Source of the DNA: DASRFR01 sp035651455
Lineage (GTDB): Bacteria; Acidobacteriota; Terriglobia; Terriglobales; Acidobacteriaceae
Assembly (NCBI GenBank): GCA_035651455.1
Contig: DASRFR010000025.1
Location: 83,500 to 147,499, forward strand
DNA length: 64,000 bases
Direction: 5' to 3'
Shown: piece after piece, positions 52,924 through 62,485 of the stretch
Position numbering within the stretch: the stretch's first letter is position 1
How the letters are laid out: every line of letters starts with the position of its first letter
Position numbers and translations under genes: made by a program
The notes under the pieces: model-generated
Databases searched by the model: none
Told to the model about the DNA's origin: nothing
The model's input: the letters and a program-made list of their open reading frames with translations, nothing else

Positions 52924-53358
52924 CTATAAAACCAGGACCTTGCCGCCCGCCTTGGTGATTTTCTCTTGGGCTGCTTTCGAGAACTTGTGTGCCGATACAT
53001 TGATAGCAACCGTGAGTTCTCCGTTTCCCAGCACCTTCACCGGCCGGTCGGTCTTGATCACGCCAGCAGAGCGCAAAACGTCGGGCGTAATGTCCGACTC
53101 GCCCAGCGCGGCCAACGCTTCCAGGTTCACGATTGAGTATTCCTTGCGGAAAATGTTGGTGAACCCGCGCTTCGGCATGCGGCGGTGTAATGGCATTTGG
53201 CCGCCTTCAAAGCCGCGCAGAATGCGCGAACCGCTGCGCGAACGCTGGCCCTTGTGTCCCCGGGTGGACGTTTTGCCCATACCCGAACCCATGCCACGGC
53301 CCACGCGCTTGCGCTTTTCGGAAGATTTCTTCGGTGCACGAATGTTCGATAAGTTCAT
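52924..53358 (-). CDS. rplO: 50S ribosomal protein L15
   Basis: GRGMGSGMGKTSTRGHKGQ and FEGGQMPLHRRMPKRGF identify L15 (144 residues). ATG 53358 matches the family start; the frame is open further upstream without support. It precedes secY by 17 bp. Confidence 0.95.
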   Translation of the reverse strand: MNLSNIRAPKKSSEKRKRVGRGMGSGMGKTSTRGHKGQRSRSGSRILRGFEGGQMPLHRRMPKRGFTNIFRKEYSIVNLEALAALGESDITPDVLRSAGVIKTDRPVKVLGNGELTVAINVSAHKFSKAAQEKITKAGGKVLVL

Positions 53359-53440
53359 GATGTTTTCTCGCGCCTCAGCTACGTGGTCGCAGGTGTCAGG
53401 ATCGTAGACTCCTGCTTTCCTGATAACGGCGACCTGAAAG

Positions 53441-53647
53441 CTAGTGTAGGATCTCCACCAGGTGCGGAATCTTCGCCACCATGCCACGAATGGCGGGGGT
53501 GTCGGGACGCTCAATCACCTGGTTCAGCCGGGTAAATCCCAGACCTTTGACGACCAGCTTGTGCTTGACCGGTGAGCAGATCGCGGATCGCACCCACTTG
53601 ATCTGAAGCTTACCGCCGGTACTTTGTTTTTTTGACTCTTTTGCCAT
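53441..53647 (-). CDS. rpmD: 50S ribosomal protein L30
   Basis: The 68-residue protein has the L30 pattern LQIKWVRSAICSPVKHKLVVKGLGFTRLNQ (seen in parts) with a ten-residue N-terminal extension (ESKKQSTGGK). It lies between rpsE and rplO. Confidence 0.94.
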   Translation of the reverse strand: MAKESKKQSTGGKLQIKWVRSAICSPVKHKLVVKGLGFTRLNQVIERPDTPAIRGMVAKIPHLVEILH

Positions 53648-53707
53648 CTTTAATTTCCTCTTCCCGGCCTCTGCGCCGATATCGGCAAGGCATGCGCAAC
53701 CCGATCT

Positions 53708-54217
53708 TTACAGTTCCTCGGCGCTCTTGCCGCGGAGGGTAGCGACGTCAGCCTTGTTTTTCAGTTTCTTCAGGGCGTCGAAGGTAGCTTTGACCACATT
53801 GTGCGGATTGGTGGTGCCAATTGACTTCGTCAGCACGTTCTGGATCCCCGCGGAGGTCATCACGGCGCGAACCGCTCCCCCGGCAATCACGCCGGTGCCT
53901 TCGGGAGCGGGCTTCAGGAGAACCATGCCGGAGCCAAAGCGCCCGAGAACGGTGTGCGGAATCGTCGTCTGGTTGAGATTGACGCGCACCAGGTTCTTCT
54001 TGGCCGATTCAATTCCCTTGCGAATCGCCTGGGGAACTTCTTTTGCCTTGCCGGAACCGAAGCCGACCACGGCAGACGCGGGATCACCGACCACAACCAG
54101 GGCGGCGAAGGAGAGATTCTTACCGCCCTTGACCACCTTGGTAACGCGGTTGATCGCGACTACCTGGTCCTTGAGCTGGTACTGACCTGCATCGAGTTTC
54201 TTAATGACAGTTGGCAT
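53708..54217 (-). CDS. rpsE: 30S ribosomal protein S5
   Basis: The double-stranded RNA-binding N-terminus (VVAINRVTKVVKGGKNLSFAALVVVGD, read in parts) and the C-terminal domain (AGGAVRAVMTSAGIQNVLTKSIGTTNPHNV, read in parts) identify S5, 169 residues. ATG 54217 gives the family start. It governs translation accuracy with S4. Confidence 0.95.
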   Translation of the reverse strand: MPTVIKKLDAGQYQLKDQVVAINRVTKVVKGGKNLSFAALVVVGDPASAVVGFGSGKAKEVPQAIRKGIESAKKNLVRVNLNQTTIPHTVLGRFGSGMVLLKPAPEGTGVIAGGAVRAVMTSAGIQNVLTKSIGTTNPHNVVKATFDALKKLKNKADVATLRGKSAEEL

Positions 54218-54302
54218 CTTTTTCTCATTTGTAATTCGGCAAGTTCGCAAGCCGTAAACCTGAAGCTCCTGGCACCTATCGCGAACTCCGCATTTAAATC
54301 TT

Positions 54303-54668
54303 CTAGAACTGCAGACCCGCTTCACGGGCCGCATCGGCCAAGGCCTTCACGCGGCCATGATAGATGTAACCGCCGCGATCGAAGACCACCTTCGTAATTC
54401 CCTTTGCCTTGGCGCGCTCAGCAATCGCCTTGCCGACCTGTTTTGACGCCGACACGTTGCCGCCTGTGCGGCGGTTTTCCTTTTTACCTTCCGCAGTGCT
54501 GGCCGAGACGAGCGTCTTGCCGCTGAGATCGTCGATGACCTGAACGTAAACATGGTTCAAAGAGCGATAAACATTCAAGCGTGGGCGCTCAGCGGTACCC
54601 AGCACCTTTTTCCGGATCCGATCGTGTACCCGCTGCCGGGTTGCATTCTTTCCTGCCTTCGTAAGCAT
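54303..54668 (-). CDS. rplR: 50S ribosomal protein L18
   Basis: L18 binds 5S rRNA. RPRLNVYRSLNHVYVQVIDD, LVSASTAEG and VVFDRGGYIYHGRVKALADAAREAGLQF (read in parts) are diagnostic at 121 residues. Confidence 0.95.
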   Translation of the reverse strand: MLTKAGKNATRQRVHDRIRKKVLGTAERPRLNVYRSLNHVYVQVIDDLSGKTLVSASTAEGKKENRRTGGNVSASKQVGKAIAERAKAKGITKVVFDRGGYIYHGRVKALADAAREAGLQF

Positions 54669-54683
54669 TGCCTTGTCCTCAAT

Positions 54684-54704
54684 CCCGGGGTTCTGAACCG
54701 GGGG
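54684..54704. repeat. GC-rich palindrome between rplF and rplR
   Basis: CCCGGGGTTCTGAACCGGGGG is an imperfect palindrome with a perfect GGTTC-T-GAACC core, without a T run. It resembles 46218-46240. Confidence 0.45.
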
Positions 54705-54813
54705 CCAGTGGCGTTCAGTTCGTCAGCCTGCTGATGACTGCGCCAATTCCTGACGTCATTTCTGCCGAGGTGCTCTCGGCTCGACGGATCGAAAGATCCG
54801 TCACTTTACAAAG

Positions 54814-55353
54814 TTATTTCGCGCCGGTCTTGCCGACCTTCTTCTTCAGACGCTCGCCCGCGTAACGCACGCCCTTGTTCTTGTAGGGATCGGGCGGACG
54901 CAAAGAGCGCATTTCGGCGGCGACCTGGCCAACTTTTTGGCGATCGATGCCCGTGACCGTCAGCTTGGTCTGCTTCGGATCCACCGCGACTTCGACGCCT
55001 GAAGGCAACGGGTATTCAATGGGGTGGGAGTAGCCGAGCGTGAACACCACCGTGCCCTTGCCCTTCATTTCAGCGCGATACCCGATGCCCACGATTTCCA
55101 GTTCGCGTGTCCAGCCACGGGTCACGCCCTCGACCGCGTTATTGACCAACGCGCGTGCCAATCCGTGAACTGCAGCCTGGGAGTCATTCTCGCGCACTGC
55201 GAGCAGGTGGCCGTCCTGCTGCTCCATGCGAATCCCGCGAGGGAGCGGTGTATCCAGCTTTCCCTTGGGACCTTGTACGGCCACCGTATTGCCTACGATT
55301 TTTACCGTCACTCCCTTGGGAATGGCGATCGGTTTTTTTCCAATTCGTGACAT
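54814..55353 (-). CDS. rplF: 50S ribosomal protein L6
   Basis: MSRIGKKPIAIPKGV opens the protein and PDPYKNKGVRYAGE closes its second domain (179 residues), both diagnostic of L6 near the GTPase centre. Confidence 0.96.
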   Translation of the reverse strand: MSRIGKKPIAIPKGVTVKIVGNTVAVQGPKGKLDTPLPRGIRMEQQDGHLLAVRENDSQAAVHGLARALVNNAVEGVTRGWTRELEIVGIGYRAEMKGKGTVVFTLGYSHPIEYPLPSGVEVAVDPKQTKLTVTGIDRQKVGQVAAEMRSLRPPDPYKNKGVRYAGERLKKKVGKTGAK

Positions 55354-55415
55354 AAATTCAGCTCTTCGCTCTTGGCATTTAATTCTTCGCGACTACCTGC
55401 GCAATTGCCGGCTGA

Positions 55416-55814
55416 CTACCAGACTTCGCAGAGAAGTTCGCCGCCGAGCCCTTCCTTGCGGGCCTGGCGCCCGGTCATAACCCCGCGCGGAGTCGTAAGG
55501 ATGTTGATCCCCAATCCTCCGAGCACCCGCGGAATCTCAGTACGGCGCACGTACACGCGGCAGCCTGGACGAGACACGCGGGCCACGTTCGAAATGGCAG
55601 CCTCATTGTTGTTGCCATACTTCAGGTACACGCGAAGAACCTTGTGACCTTCTTCCTCGGTAGCCTTATAGTTGGCGATGTAGCCTTCCTCTTTGAGGAT
55701 GCGGGCAATCTCTACTTTCAGCTTGGAAACGGGAATATCCACTTTTTGATGGCGCGCAATGATGGCATTGCGAATACGCGCCAACATGTCTGCGACCGGA
55801 TCGGTCAACCTCAT
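55416..55814 (-). CDS. rpsH: 30S ribosomal protein S8
   Basis: TDPVADMLARIRNAI and GGLGINILTTPRGVMTGRQAR identify S8. ATG 55814 gives 132 residues, the family length; a long open leader upstream is not coding. Confidence 0.95.
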   Translation of the reverse strand: MRLTDPVADMLARIRNAIIARHQKVDIPVSKLKVEIARILKEEGYIANYKATEEEGHKVLRVYLKYGNNNEAAISNVARVSRPGCRVYVRRTEIPRVLGGLGINILTTPRGVMTGRQARKEGLGGELLCEVW

Positions 55815-55969
55815 CGTTTTGCTTCTCCTAAAGTCACCCGTTTGCTCCGTTTCAGCGGAGAACCTGCGGTGACGTCGTATGCCGCGCCGCTCACGTTGCG
55901 GGCCGCGGGTCTTGCTTACCCGTTTTGCGCTACCCTTGGTGGCAGGACAAACCCGGTGGCGTTCCGCCG

Positions 55970-56155
55970 TTACCAGGACGACTTGGAAACGCCAGGAATT
56001 TCGCCGCGCAACGCCAACCCGCGGAAGCAAAGACGGCAAATGCCGAATTTGCGCAGGAAGGCGCGAGGACGTCCGCAGATCTGGCAGCGGTTGTGCTTGC
56101 GCGAAGAAAACTTAGGTTTCCGTGCGTCCTTGACTCGTTTTGCTGTTGTCGCCAA
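55970..56155 (-). CDS. rpsN: 30S ribosomal protein S14, zinc type
   Basis: The 61-residue protein carries CQICG and CRLC, the four zinc ligands of the short C+ S14, and the core RPRAFLRKFGICRLCFR. No long zinc-free S14 is in this window. Confidence 0.95.
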   Translation of the reverse strand: MATTAKRVKDARKPKFSSRKHNRCQICGRPRAFLRKFGICRLCFRGLALRGEIPGVSKSSW

Positions 56156-56197
56156 ATTAGCTCCTGGATCTTTTACTTAGCTATCTTGATTCTGATG

Positions 56198-56818
56198 TCA
56201 CGCCCGGAACGGCATCCCGAGGTGGCGCAGAAGGGCGCGCGCCTGATCGTCCGTCTGCGCGGTAGTCACAATCGTGACATTCATGCCCTTCAGCTTGTCG
56301 ACCCTGGCATAGTCAATCTCCGGAAAAATTAACTGGTCGTGCAGTCCGAGCGTGTAATTGCCGCGGCCATCAAAAGATTTGGTCGAGACGCCGCGAAAAT
56401 CGCGCACACGAGGCAGCACTACGCTCACCAGCCGATCGAAAAATTCGTACATGCGATCGCCACGGAGCGTCACCATCGCGCCGATCGGCATGCCTTCGCG
56501 CACCTTGAAGGCGGCAATCGATTTCTTGGCTCGGGTGACCACCGGCTTCTGACCGGTGATTTGCGAAAGCTCGTTGACCGCCGGATCGAGTACTTTGGCG
56601 TTTTGCGTGGCTTCGCCCACCCCCATGTTGACCACGATTTTGTGCAGCCGTGGCACGGCCATGGGATTCTTCATTTCAAATTCTTTCATCAGCGCCGGAG
56701 CCACTTCTGCTTCGAAGCGGCTGCGCAGCCGGGGACGCTCCTTGGCGCTGTGACGCGCCTGCTCCGGCTTCGCTTCTTCCTGCTTTTCCGGTTTCCGGTC
56801 TTTCTTTTCTTTCGCCAT
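56198..56818 (-). CDS. rplE: 50S ribosomal protein L5
   Basis: NPMAVPRLHKIVVNMGVGEA and FRGVSTKSFDGRGNYTLGL mark L5. At 206 residues it is longer than the usual 180 because of a charged N-terminal extension of about 40 residues (KEKKDRKPEKQEEAKPEQAR). It contacts 5S rRNA. Confidence 0.95.
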   Translation of the reverse strand: MAKEKKDRKPEKQEEAKPEQARHSAKERPRLRSRFEAEVAPALMKEFEMKNPMAVPRLHKIVVNMGVGEATQNAKVLDPAVNELSQITGQKPVVTRAKKSIAAFKVREGMPIGAMVTLRGDRMYEFFDRLVSVVLPRVRDFRGVSTKSFDGRGNYTLGLHDQLIFPEIDYARVDKLKGMNVTIVTTAQTDDQARALLRHLGMPFRA

Positions 56819-56915
56819 TGCTTATCTCTTTCTCACGGTTTCGGAGCGCTTGCGCCTACCGGTTCGTGAGGTGCTCAATTTCTCCCTCGTTAAAAGCCGA
56901 GCTAGGGTCGGCCGA

Positions 56916-56933
56916 ACAGCCGGGAGCGGCTGT
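56916..56933. repeat. Inverted repeat between rplX and rplE
   Basis: ACAGCC-GGGAGC-GGCTGT is a perfect 6-bp-arm inverted repeat in the spacer. No T run follows. Confidence 0.4.
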
Positions 56934-56939
56934 CCCGTC

Positions 56940-57284
56940 CTACTTGTCTAAAGTCGTGCCGCACTTCCTGCAGACGCGAACTTTGCGATCACCACGCATT
57001 TCGTGACCGATGCGGACCGGACCACAGGTGCCGCACACGAGTTGAACATTGGAGACGTTGATGGGGCTCTCCTGCTCCGCGATGCCGCCCTGAATATTGC
57101 GCTGCGGGTTCGGGCGCACGTGCTTCTTCACCATCATGACGTGTTCGACGAGTATTTTGCCTTCATCGGGAAACACCCGGAGCACGCGTCCTTGCTTGCC
57201 CTTGTCTCGCCCGGTGATGACCTTTACTGTGTCATTGCGCCGGATATCTATGCGTTTGTGTTCAGTCGATATTGCAGTCGGCAT
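56940..57284 (-). CDS. rplX: 50S ribosomal protein L24
   Basis: The KOW domain is clear (VKVITGRDKGKQGRVLRVFP, VEHVMMVKKHVRPNPQ), followed by the zinc-like Cys pairs CGTCG and CRKCGTT at the C-terminus. The N-terminus has a short extension; total 114 residues. Confidence 0.95.
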   Translation of the reverse strand: MPTAISTEHKRIDIRRNDTVKVITGRDKGKQGRVLRVFPDEGKILVEHVMMVKKHVRPNPQRNIQGGIAEQESPINVSNVQLVCGTCGPVRIGHEMRGDRKVRVCRKCGTTLDK

Positions 57285-57305
57285 AAGTTAAACCTTGCTG
57301 CCCGG

Positions 57306-57677
57306 CTAGAGAACTTCCGGAGCCAGGGACACAATCTTCAGAAATTTCTTTTCGCGCAGCTCACGAGCGACCGGGCCGAAAACGCGGGTTCCGACCGGCT
57401 CGCCAGCTTCATTAATAAGCACTGCGGCGTTCTGATCGAAGCGGATGTAGGTGCCGTCGCGGCGCCGGTGCTCTTTGCGGGTGCGTACAATCACTGCTTT
57501 GACGACCTTGCCTTTCTGCACCTGGCCGTCGGGGGCGGCTTCCTTCACACTCGCGGTGATCACATCGCCCAAGCCGGCACGCAGACCGGTCGCGCCGCCG
57601 AGCGGCAAAATCATCTGCAGCTTACGGGCGCCGGAGTTGTCGGCGACCTCGAGCATTGTTCTCATCATGACGCCCAT
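57306..57677 (-). CDS. rplN: 50S ribosomal protein L14
   Basis: MLEVADNSGARKLQMILPLGG and ALGVIVR-type motifs (AVIVRTRKEHRRRDGTYIRFD, read in parts) identify L14, 123 residues. AGGAG lies seven bases before ATG 57677. Confidence 0.95.
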   Translation of the reverse strand: MGVMMRTMLEVADNSGARKLQMILPLGGATGLRAGLGDVITASVKEAAPDGQVQKGKVVKAVIVRTRKEHRRRDGTYIRFDQNAAVLINEAGEPVGTRVFGPVARELREKKFLKIVSLAPEVL

Positions 57678-57843
57678 GTTGTTTCTCCTGCTATGTTCCC
57701 GCGGCGGTTAACGCCGCCATCTCCATGTCGCTTCTTGGCACGACTGAAGTCGTGCTTTCCTTGTAGCCCAGCCCGCGAAGCAGCTATGAGCTTGTTTCCG
57801 ATAACCTGCACGTACTGTCTCCCAGTGCCTCCGCGCAACTTGC

Positions 57844-58152
57844 TTACACACTGGTTTCCGCCGGGACTTCCGGCACGAGCGCGGTCTTGCGCAGAATCTC
57901 GACCAGGCGCCAGCGCTTCAGCTTGGAAAGCGGGCGCGTCTCCTCGAGGCGAACGAAATCGCCAATGTGGGCTTCGTTCTTTTCGTCATGCGCGTAAAAC
58001 TTCTTGTCGATCGAGATGACCCGGCCGTACATGGGGTGCGACTTCTTGCGGGTGACCTCAACCACGATGGTTTTGTTCATCTTGTTGGACACAACTTTGC
58101 CGATCACTTCCTTGCGGTGTCCCCGGCTCTGGCCCTGGGTTGTTTCGGCCAT
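57844..58152 (-). CDS. rpsQ: 30S ribosomal protein S17
   Basis: GKVVSNKMNKTIVVEV and YGRVISIDKKFYAHDE are S17 motifs. About 10 extra residues at each end bring it to 102. Confidence 0.95.
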   Translation of the reverse strand: MAETTQGQSRGHRKEVIGKVVSNKMNKTIVVEVTRKKSHPMYGRVISIDKKFYAHDEKNEAHIGDFVRLEETRPLSKLKRWRLVEILRKTALVPEVPAETSV

Positions 58153-58154
58153 GG

Positions 58155-58367
58155 TTATTTCTTCTCCGTTTTCTCAGCGCCCAGCTCTTGCTGCCGCAGG
58201 ACAGTCTTCACGCGCGCAATGTCTTTGCGCAGACCGCGAATTTTCTTCAGGCTCTCCGTCTGTCCCATGTTGAGCTGGAACTTCAGCTTAAAGAGCTGAT
58301 CAGCGAGGTCGCGCTCCTGGTGGCGAAGCTCGACGTCGGTCAGGTTGCGAATCTTTTCTGCTTTCAT
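58155..58367 (-). CDS. rpmC: 50S ribosomal protein L29
   Basis: The small helical protein (70 residues) matches L29: MKAEKIRNLTDVELRHQERD, LFKLKFQLNMGQ and DIARVKTVLRQQE. It overlaps nothing and is two bases from rpsQ. Confidence 0.94.
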   Translation of the reverse strand: MKAEKIRNLTDVELRHQERDLADQLFKLKFQLNMGQTESLKKIRGLRKDIARVKTVLRQQELGAEKTEKK

Positions 58368-58415
58368 AATTCAGTTCTCAGTTCGTCGGTCCGATCGAAG
58401 ACCAGGACCGAATTC

Positions 58416-58832
58416 TCAGTGCGCCGTTTCGCGCTTCACGAAAGTCGTGCGCAACGGCAGCTTGTGGGAAGCCAGGCGCATAGCCTCCGCCGCGTCGGTC
58501 GGCGTAACGCCTTCCATCTCGAACAGGATCTTGCCGGGACGAACCACGGCGACCCAGTGATCGGGTGCACCTTTGCCCTTGCCCATACGGGTTTCGGCCG
58601 GCTTCTTGGTCACCGGCTTATCCGGGAACAGGCGAATCCAGATCTTGCCTCCACGCTTGATGAAGCGGGTCATGGCGACACGACTAGCTTCGATCTGGCG
58701 GTCGGTAATCCAACCCGGTTCCAGGACTTTAAGCCCGTACTCTCCGAAAGCCAGCTCGGAACCGCGCCACGCCTTTCCGGCCATGCGTCCGCGCTGCTGC
58801 TTGCGGTACTTCACTTTCTTTGGCATTAACAT
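58416..58832 (-). CDS. rplP: 50S ribosomal protein L16
   Basis: MPKKVKYRKQQRGRMAGKAWRG, RGGKIWIRLFPDKPVTKKP and GKGKGAPDHWVAVVRPGKILFE (read in parts) identify L16, 138 residues, which organises the A-site tRNA region. Confidence 0.96.
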   Translation of the reverse strand: MLMPKKVKYRKQQRGRMAGKAWRGSELAFGEYGLKVLEPGWITDRQIEASRVAMTRFIKRGGKIWIRLFPDKPVTKKPAETRMGKGKGAPDHWVAVVRPGKILFEMEGVTPTDAAEAMRLASHKLPLRTTFVKRETAH

Positions 58833-58893
58833 AAGTCAGCTCTCTGCTTTTGCTCTTCACTGGGGGACACGAAATCGCGTCCACGACCGCAAC

Positions 58894-59577
58894 TTAGAAT
58901 GCGCCTCGCGTAGCCACCGGCTGCGCCTGCAGGCTCTCGCGTTTCTTCGTGGGCAGAATCTCCCCACGATAAATCCAGCACTTCACGCCAATCACGCCGT
59001 AAGTGGTCTTGGCTTCCGAAAACCCGTATTCGATATCGGCGCGCAGGGTGTGCAGCGGCAAACGGCCTTGCAGGTACCACTCGGAACGGGCGATTTCATT
59101 GCCATTCAAGCGTCCGCTCACGCGAACCTTGATTCCCTTGCAGCCAAAGCGCAGCGCCGAGTCAACTGCCTTGCGCATTGCGCGACGAAATCCAACCCGC
59201 TTTTCGAGCTGGAGGGCAATGGACTCGGACACGAGTTGGGCGTCGAGCTCGGGCTTGTGGACTTCCTGGATGTCAATGTAAACATCGCGTCCACCCATGC
59301 GCTTTTGCAGTTCCTGCTTCAGCTTGTCTATTTCGGCGCCCTTGCGGCCAATAATAATCCCCGGCCGCGCGGTCTTGATAATGACGCGCAGCTTATTGCC
59401 CGGACGCTCAATCTCGATGGCGCTGACGCCTGCGGACTTCAGCTTGTCCTTGAGCTCGTTCTTGAGCCGCACGTCTTCGTGCAACTGTTTGTCGTAGTCG
59501 CGCTCGGCAAACCAGCGTGATTTCCACGGCTTGGTGTATCCCAGGCGAAAACCATAAGGATGGACTTTTTGTCCCAT
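58894..59577 (-). CDS. rpsC: 30S ribosomal protein S3
   Basis: MGQKVHPYGFRLGYTKPWKS, the KH domain GIIIGRKGAEIDKLK, and YGVIGVKCWIYRGE are typical of S3 (227 residues), which forms the mRNA entry channel with S4 and S5. Confidence 0.97.
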   Translation of the reverse strand: MGQKVHPYGFRLGYTKPWKSRWFAERDYDKQLHEDVRLKNELKDKLKSAGVSAIEIERPGNKLRVIIKTARPGIIIGRKGAEIDKLKQELQKRMGGRDVYIDIQEVHKPELDAQLVSESIALQLEKRVGFRRAMRKAVDSALRFGCKGIKVRVSGRLNGNEIARSEWYLQGRLPLHTLRADIEYGFSEAKTTYGVIGVKCWIYRGEILPTKKRESLQAQPVATRGAF

Positions 59578-59646
59578 CGTAGCTCCTAGTAGATCTTTAA
59601 CCGTTCGTTAGCCGCTGCTCGTCTCTCGTGCGCGCACCCGGCAACA

Positions 59647-60132
59647 CTATTTAGCTTTGGCCGTCTTCTTCTTGCCCTTGGCCGGTGTTTTACCCTTTGC
59701 CTTGGCTACCGGTTTTCGCCGCGTGGGGGCTTTGGCGGACCTGGCTTCTCCGCCCACCGCCGTCGCCGTGGCGTGGCCGTTGCGATTGCGCTCCGCCAGC
59801 ACCAGCTCAATGTGAGCGATGCGGCGCACATATCGGTATGCCCGGCCCATCGGCGCCGGACGAATCCGCTTCATCCGCGGGCCATCGTTCGCAACAGCAC
59901 TCTTCACGTACAGGTTGTCGATGTCGACGTCCACGCCCTTTTCGGTGCTCAAGTAATTCGCGTTGTCGACGGCCGACTGCAGCAGCTTGCCAACCGTGGC
60001 GGCGACGCGCTTCTTGGTGAACGCCAGGATGTTGCGCGCCTCTTCCGCGCGCCGCCCTTTAATGAGGCCCAGCACCAGCCGCGCCTTCTGCGGCGACACG
60101 CGCATGAACCGTGCTTCTGCTCTGAATTCCAT
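59647..60132 (-). CDS. rplV: 50S ribosomal protein L22
   Basis: SPQKARLVLGLIKGRRAEEA, AVDNANYLSTEKGVDVDIDNLYV (read in parts) and RIRPAPMGRAYRYVRRIAHI identify L22 of the exit tunnel. A Lys/Ala/Pro tail of about 50 residues after the normal end makes it 161 long, against about 110 in most bacteria. Confidence 0.94.
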   Translation of the reverse strand: MEFRAEARFMRVSPQKARLVLGLIKGRRAEEARNILAFTKKRVAATVGKLLQSAVDNANYLSTEKGVDVDIDNLYVKSAVANDGPRMKRIRPAPMGRAYRYVRRIAHIELVLAERNRNGHATATAVGGEARSAKAPTRRKPVAKAKGKTPAKGKKKTAKAK

Positions 60133-60144
60133 CCGTGCGTCTCC

Positions 60145-60507
60145 TTATGTTTTAGGCGCTGCCGGCGCGGCCGGAGCAGCCCCGCCCGCAGGCGCCGGAG
60201 CTCCCGGACCGCCGGGCACGCCGGCTGGACGCGCCGCCACTTCCGTGGCTGCCCTCATCGAGTGACCTTTGAAGGTGCGAGTAAAACTGAACTCGCCCAG
60301 CTTGTGTCCCACCATGTTTTCCGTGACATAGACGGGGATGAATTTCTTTCCATTGTGCACCGCGATGGTGTGCCCAACCATTTCCGGAATAATGGTGGAA
60401 CGCCGCGACCAGGTACGCAGCACCTTCTTCTCGTTGCGCGAGTTCATCGCCTCAATCTTCGTCTGAAGAAAGGCGTCAATGAACGGACCTTTTTTCGTTG
60501 AACGCAT
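60145..60507 (-). CDS. rpsS: 30S ribosomal protein S19
   Basis: MRSTKKGPFIDAFLQTKIEA, TWSRRSTIIPEMVGHTIAVHNGK (read in parts) and FSFTRTFKGH identify S19. A Pro/Ala/Gly-rich tail of nearly 30 residues (GAPAPAGGAAPAAPAAPKT) makes it 120 long, against about 92 usually. Confidence 0.94.
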   Translation of the reverse strand: MRSTKKGPFIDAFLQTKIEAMNSRNEKKVLRTWSRRSTIIPEMVGHTIAVHNGKKFIPVYVTENMVGHKLGEFSFTRTFKGHSMRAATEVAARPAGVPGGPGAPAPAGGAAPAAPAAPKT

Positions 60508-60532
60508 AAAGTCAGCCCTTAGCTCCTGCGGG

Positions 60533-61360
<828 letters not shown>

Positions 61361-61445
61361 GATTCAGCTCTTCACTGCTAGCTTCTTCTGCTAGCTTGTT
61401 TTGTCCAGCCCGGGGAAGTGCTGACCCCCCGACTACTGGCTTGTA

Positions 61446-61739
61446 TTACAAGTTCTGCGCGTACTCCGGCATTTTTTCGCCGGTTCTCAAGCGCACATAA
61501 GCCTTTTTCCAATCGGGGCGATAGCCGGCGAACTTTCCACGGCGCCGCTCCTTTCCCGGATAATTAGCCGTGCGCACGGAGCGGACCTTCACTTTGAAGA
61601 TCGACTGCACTGCTTCCTTGATTTCAGTTTTGGTTGCCTTGCTGGCGACCTGGAACACCAGCGTGTTCTGGTTTTCCTTAATGGCTAAGCCTTTTTCCGT
61701 GATCACCGGCCGGCGAATGATCTGATAAGCGGATTTCAT
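61446..61739 (-). CDS. rplW: 50S ribosomal protein L23
   Basis: IIRRPVITEKGLAIKENQNTLVFQV and KVRSVRTANYPGKERRRGKFAGYRPDWKKAYV (both read in parts) identify L23 (97 residues), the docking site for trigger factor and SRP. It directly abuts rplD. Confidence 0.95.
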   Translation of the reverse strand: MKSAYQIIRRPVITEKGLAIKENQNTLVFQVASKATKTEIKEAVQSIFKVKVRSVRTANYPGKERRRGKFAGYRPDWKKAYVRLRTGEKMPEYAQNL

Positions 61740-62459
61740 TTACGCCACCTCCGCTTTCTTACGGCGCGCGCGACGCGGCGCTTTGGCCGGCGCCGCTTCT
61801 TGCGCAGCCTGACGCTGCCGCTTCGAGACCGAATTCATCAATGAGCCCTGCAACTTTTCCAGCGCAGGTTGCGAGAACACGACGCGGTCGTAGCGCAGCA
61901 GATGGTAAGGATGCACCTGGTTGCCGCGAACCAGCTCAAGCCCCTCAATGTTGCGCGAGCTCAATTCAAGATTCTGGTTTTCGTGATTCGCCTGCTCGAC
62001 GACCAGCACCGAACCGTCAACCTTTAACGCGTTCAAAGCCTCGCGGAATTGCTTCGTCTTAGGTTCCTTCAACTCGAGCCCGTTCACCACGATCAATTTG
62101 CCGTCGGCAAACTTCGCGGCCAGCGCGGAACGCAGCGCACCCAGCAATTTCTTGCGGGGAAATGCGTAATCATAAGAACGGGGCTGCGGCCCATGCACGG
62201 TTCCGCCATGACGCCAGAGCGGCGAACGGATGGAACCGATGCGGGCGCGGCCCGTGCCCTTCTGCTTCCAGAGCTTCTTGCCGGAACCGGAAACCAGCTT
62301 ACGATTCTTGGTCGCGTGTGTGCCGGCGTGCTGCCCTGCGCGATAGTGCTTGACTGCTTCCCAAAGCAAGTCTTCGTTCACTGCGCCGAAAATCTCATCG
62401 GGCAGGTCCAGGCTGCCTACCTTGGCGCCGGTCAGATCGTGAATATCGATAGTTGCCAT
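61740..62459 (-). CDS. rplD: 50S ribosomal protein L4
   Basis: LLWEAVKHYRAGQHAGTHATK, GSGKKLWKQKGTGRARIGSIRSPLWRHGG (read in parts) mark L4, including the loop that reaches the exit tunnel. ATG 62459 is preferred because GGAAG lies six bases upstream; another in-frame ATG is four codons earlier. The C-terminus is Ala/Lys-rich. Confidence 0.95.
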   Translation of the reverse strand: MATIDIHDLTGAKVGSLDLPDEIFGAVNEDLLWEAVKHYRAGQHAGTHATKNRKLVSGSGKKLWKQKGTGRARIGSIRSPLWRHGGTVHGPQPRSYDYAFPRKKLLGALRSALAAKFADGKLIVVNGLELKEPKTKQFREALNALKVDGSVLVVEQANHENQNLELSSRNIEGLELVRGNQVHPYHLLRYDRVVFSQPALEKLQGSLMNSVSKRQRQAAQEAAPAKAPRRARRKKAEVA

Positions 62460-62485
62460 GTTAGCTTCCAATTCCTAGCTACTCG

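Noticed and set aside
57003..58019. 338-codon plus-strand open frame across rplX-rplN-rpsQ
   Set aside because: It spans three real minus-strand genes and their spacers; no family resemblance.
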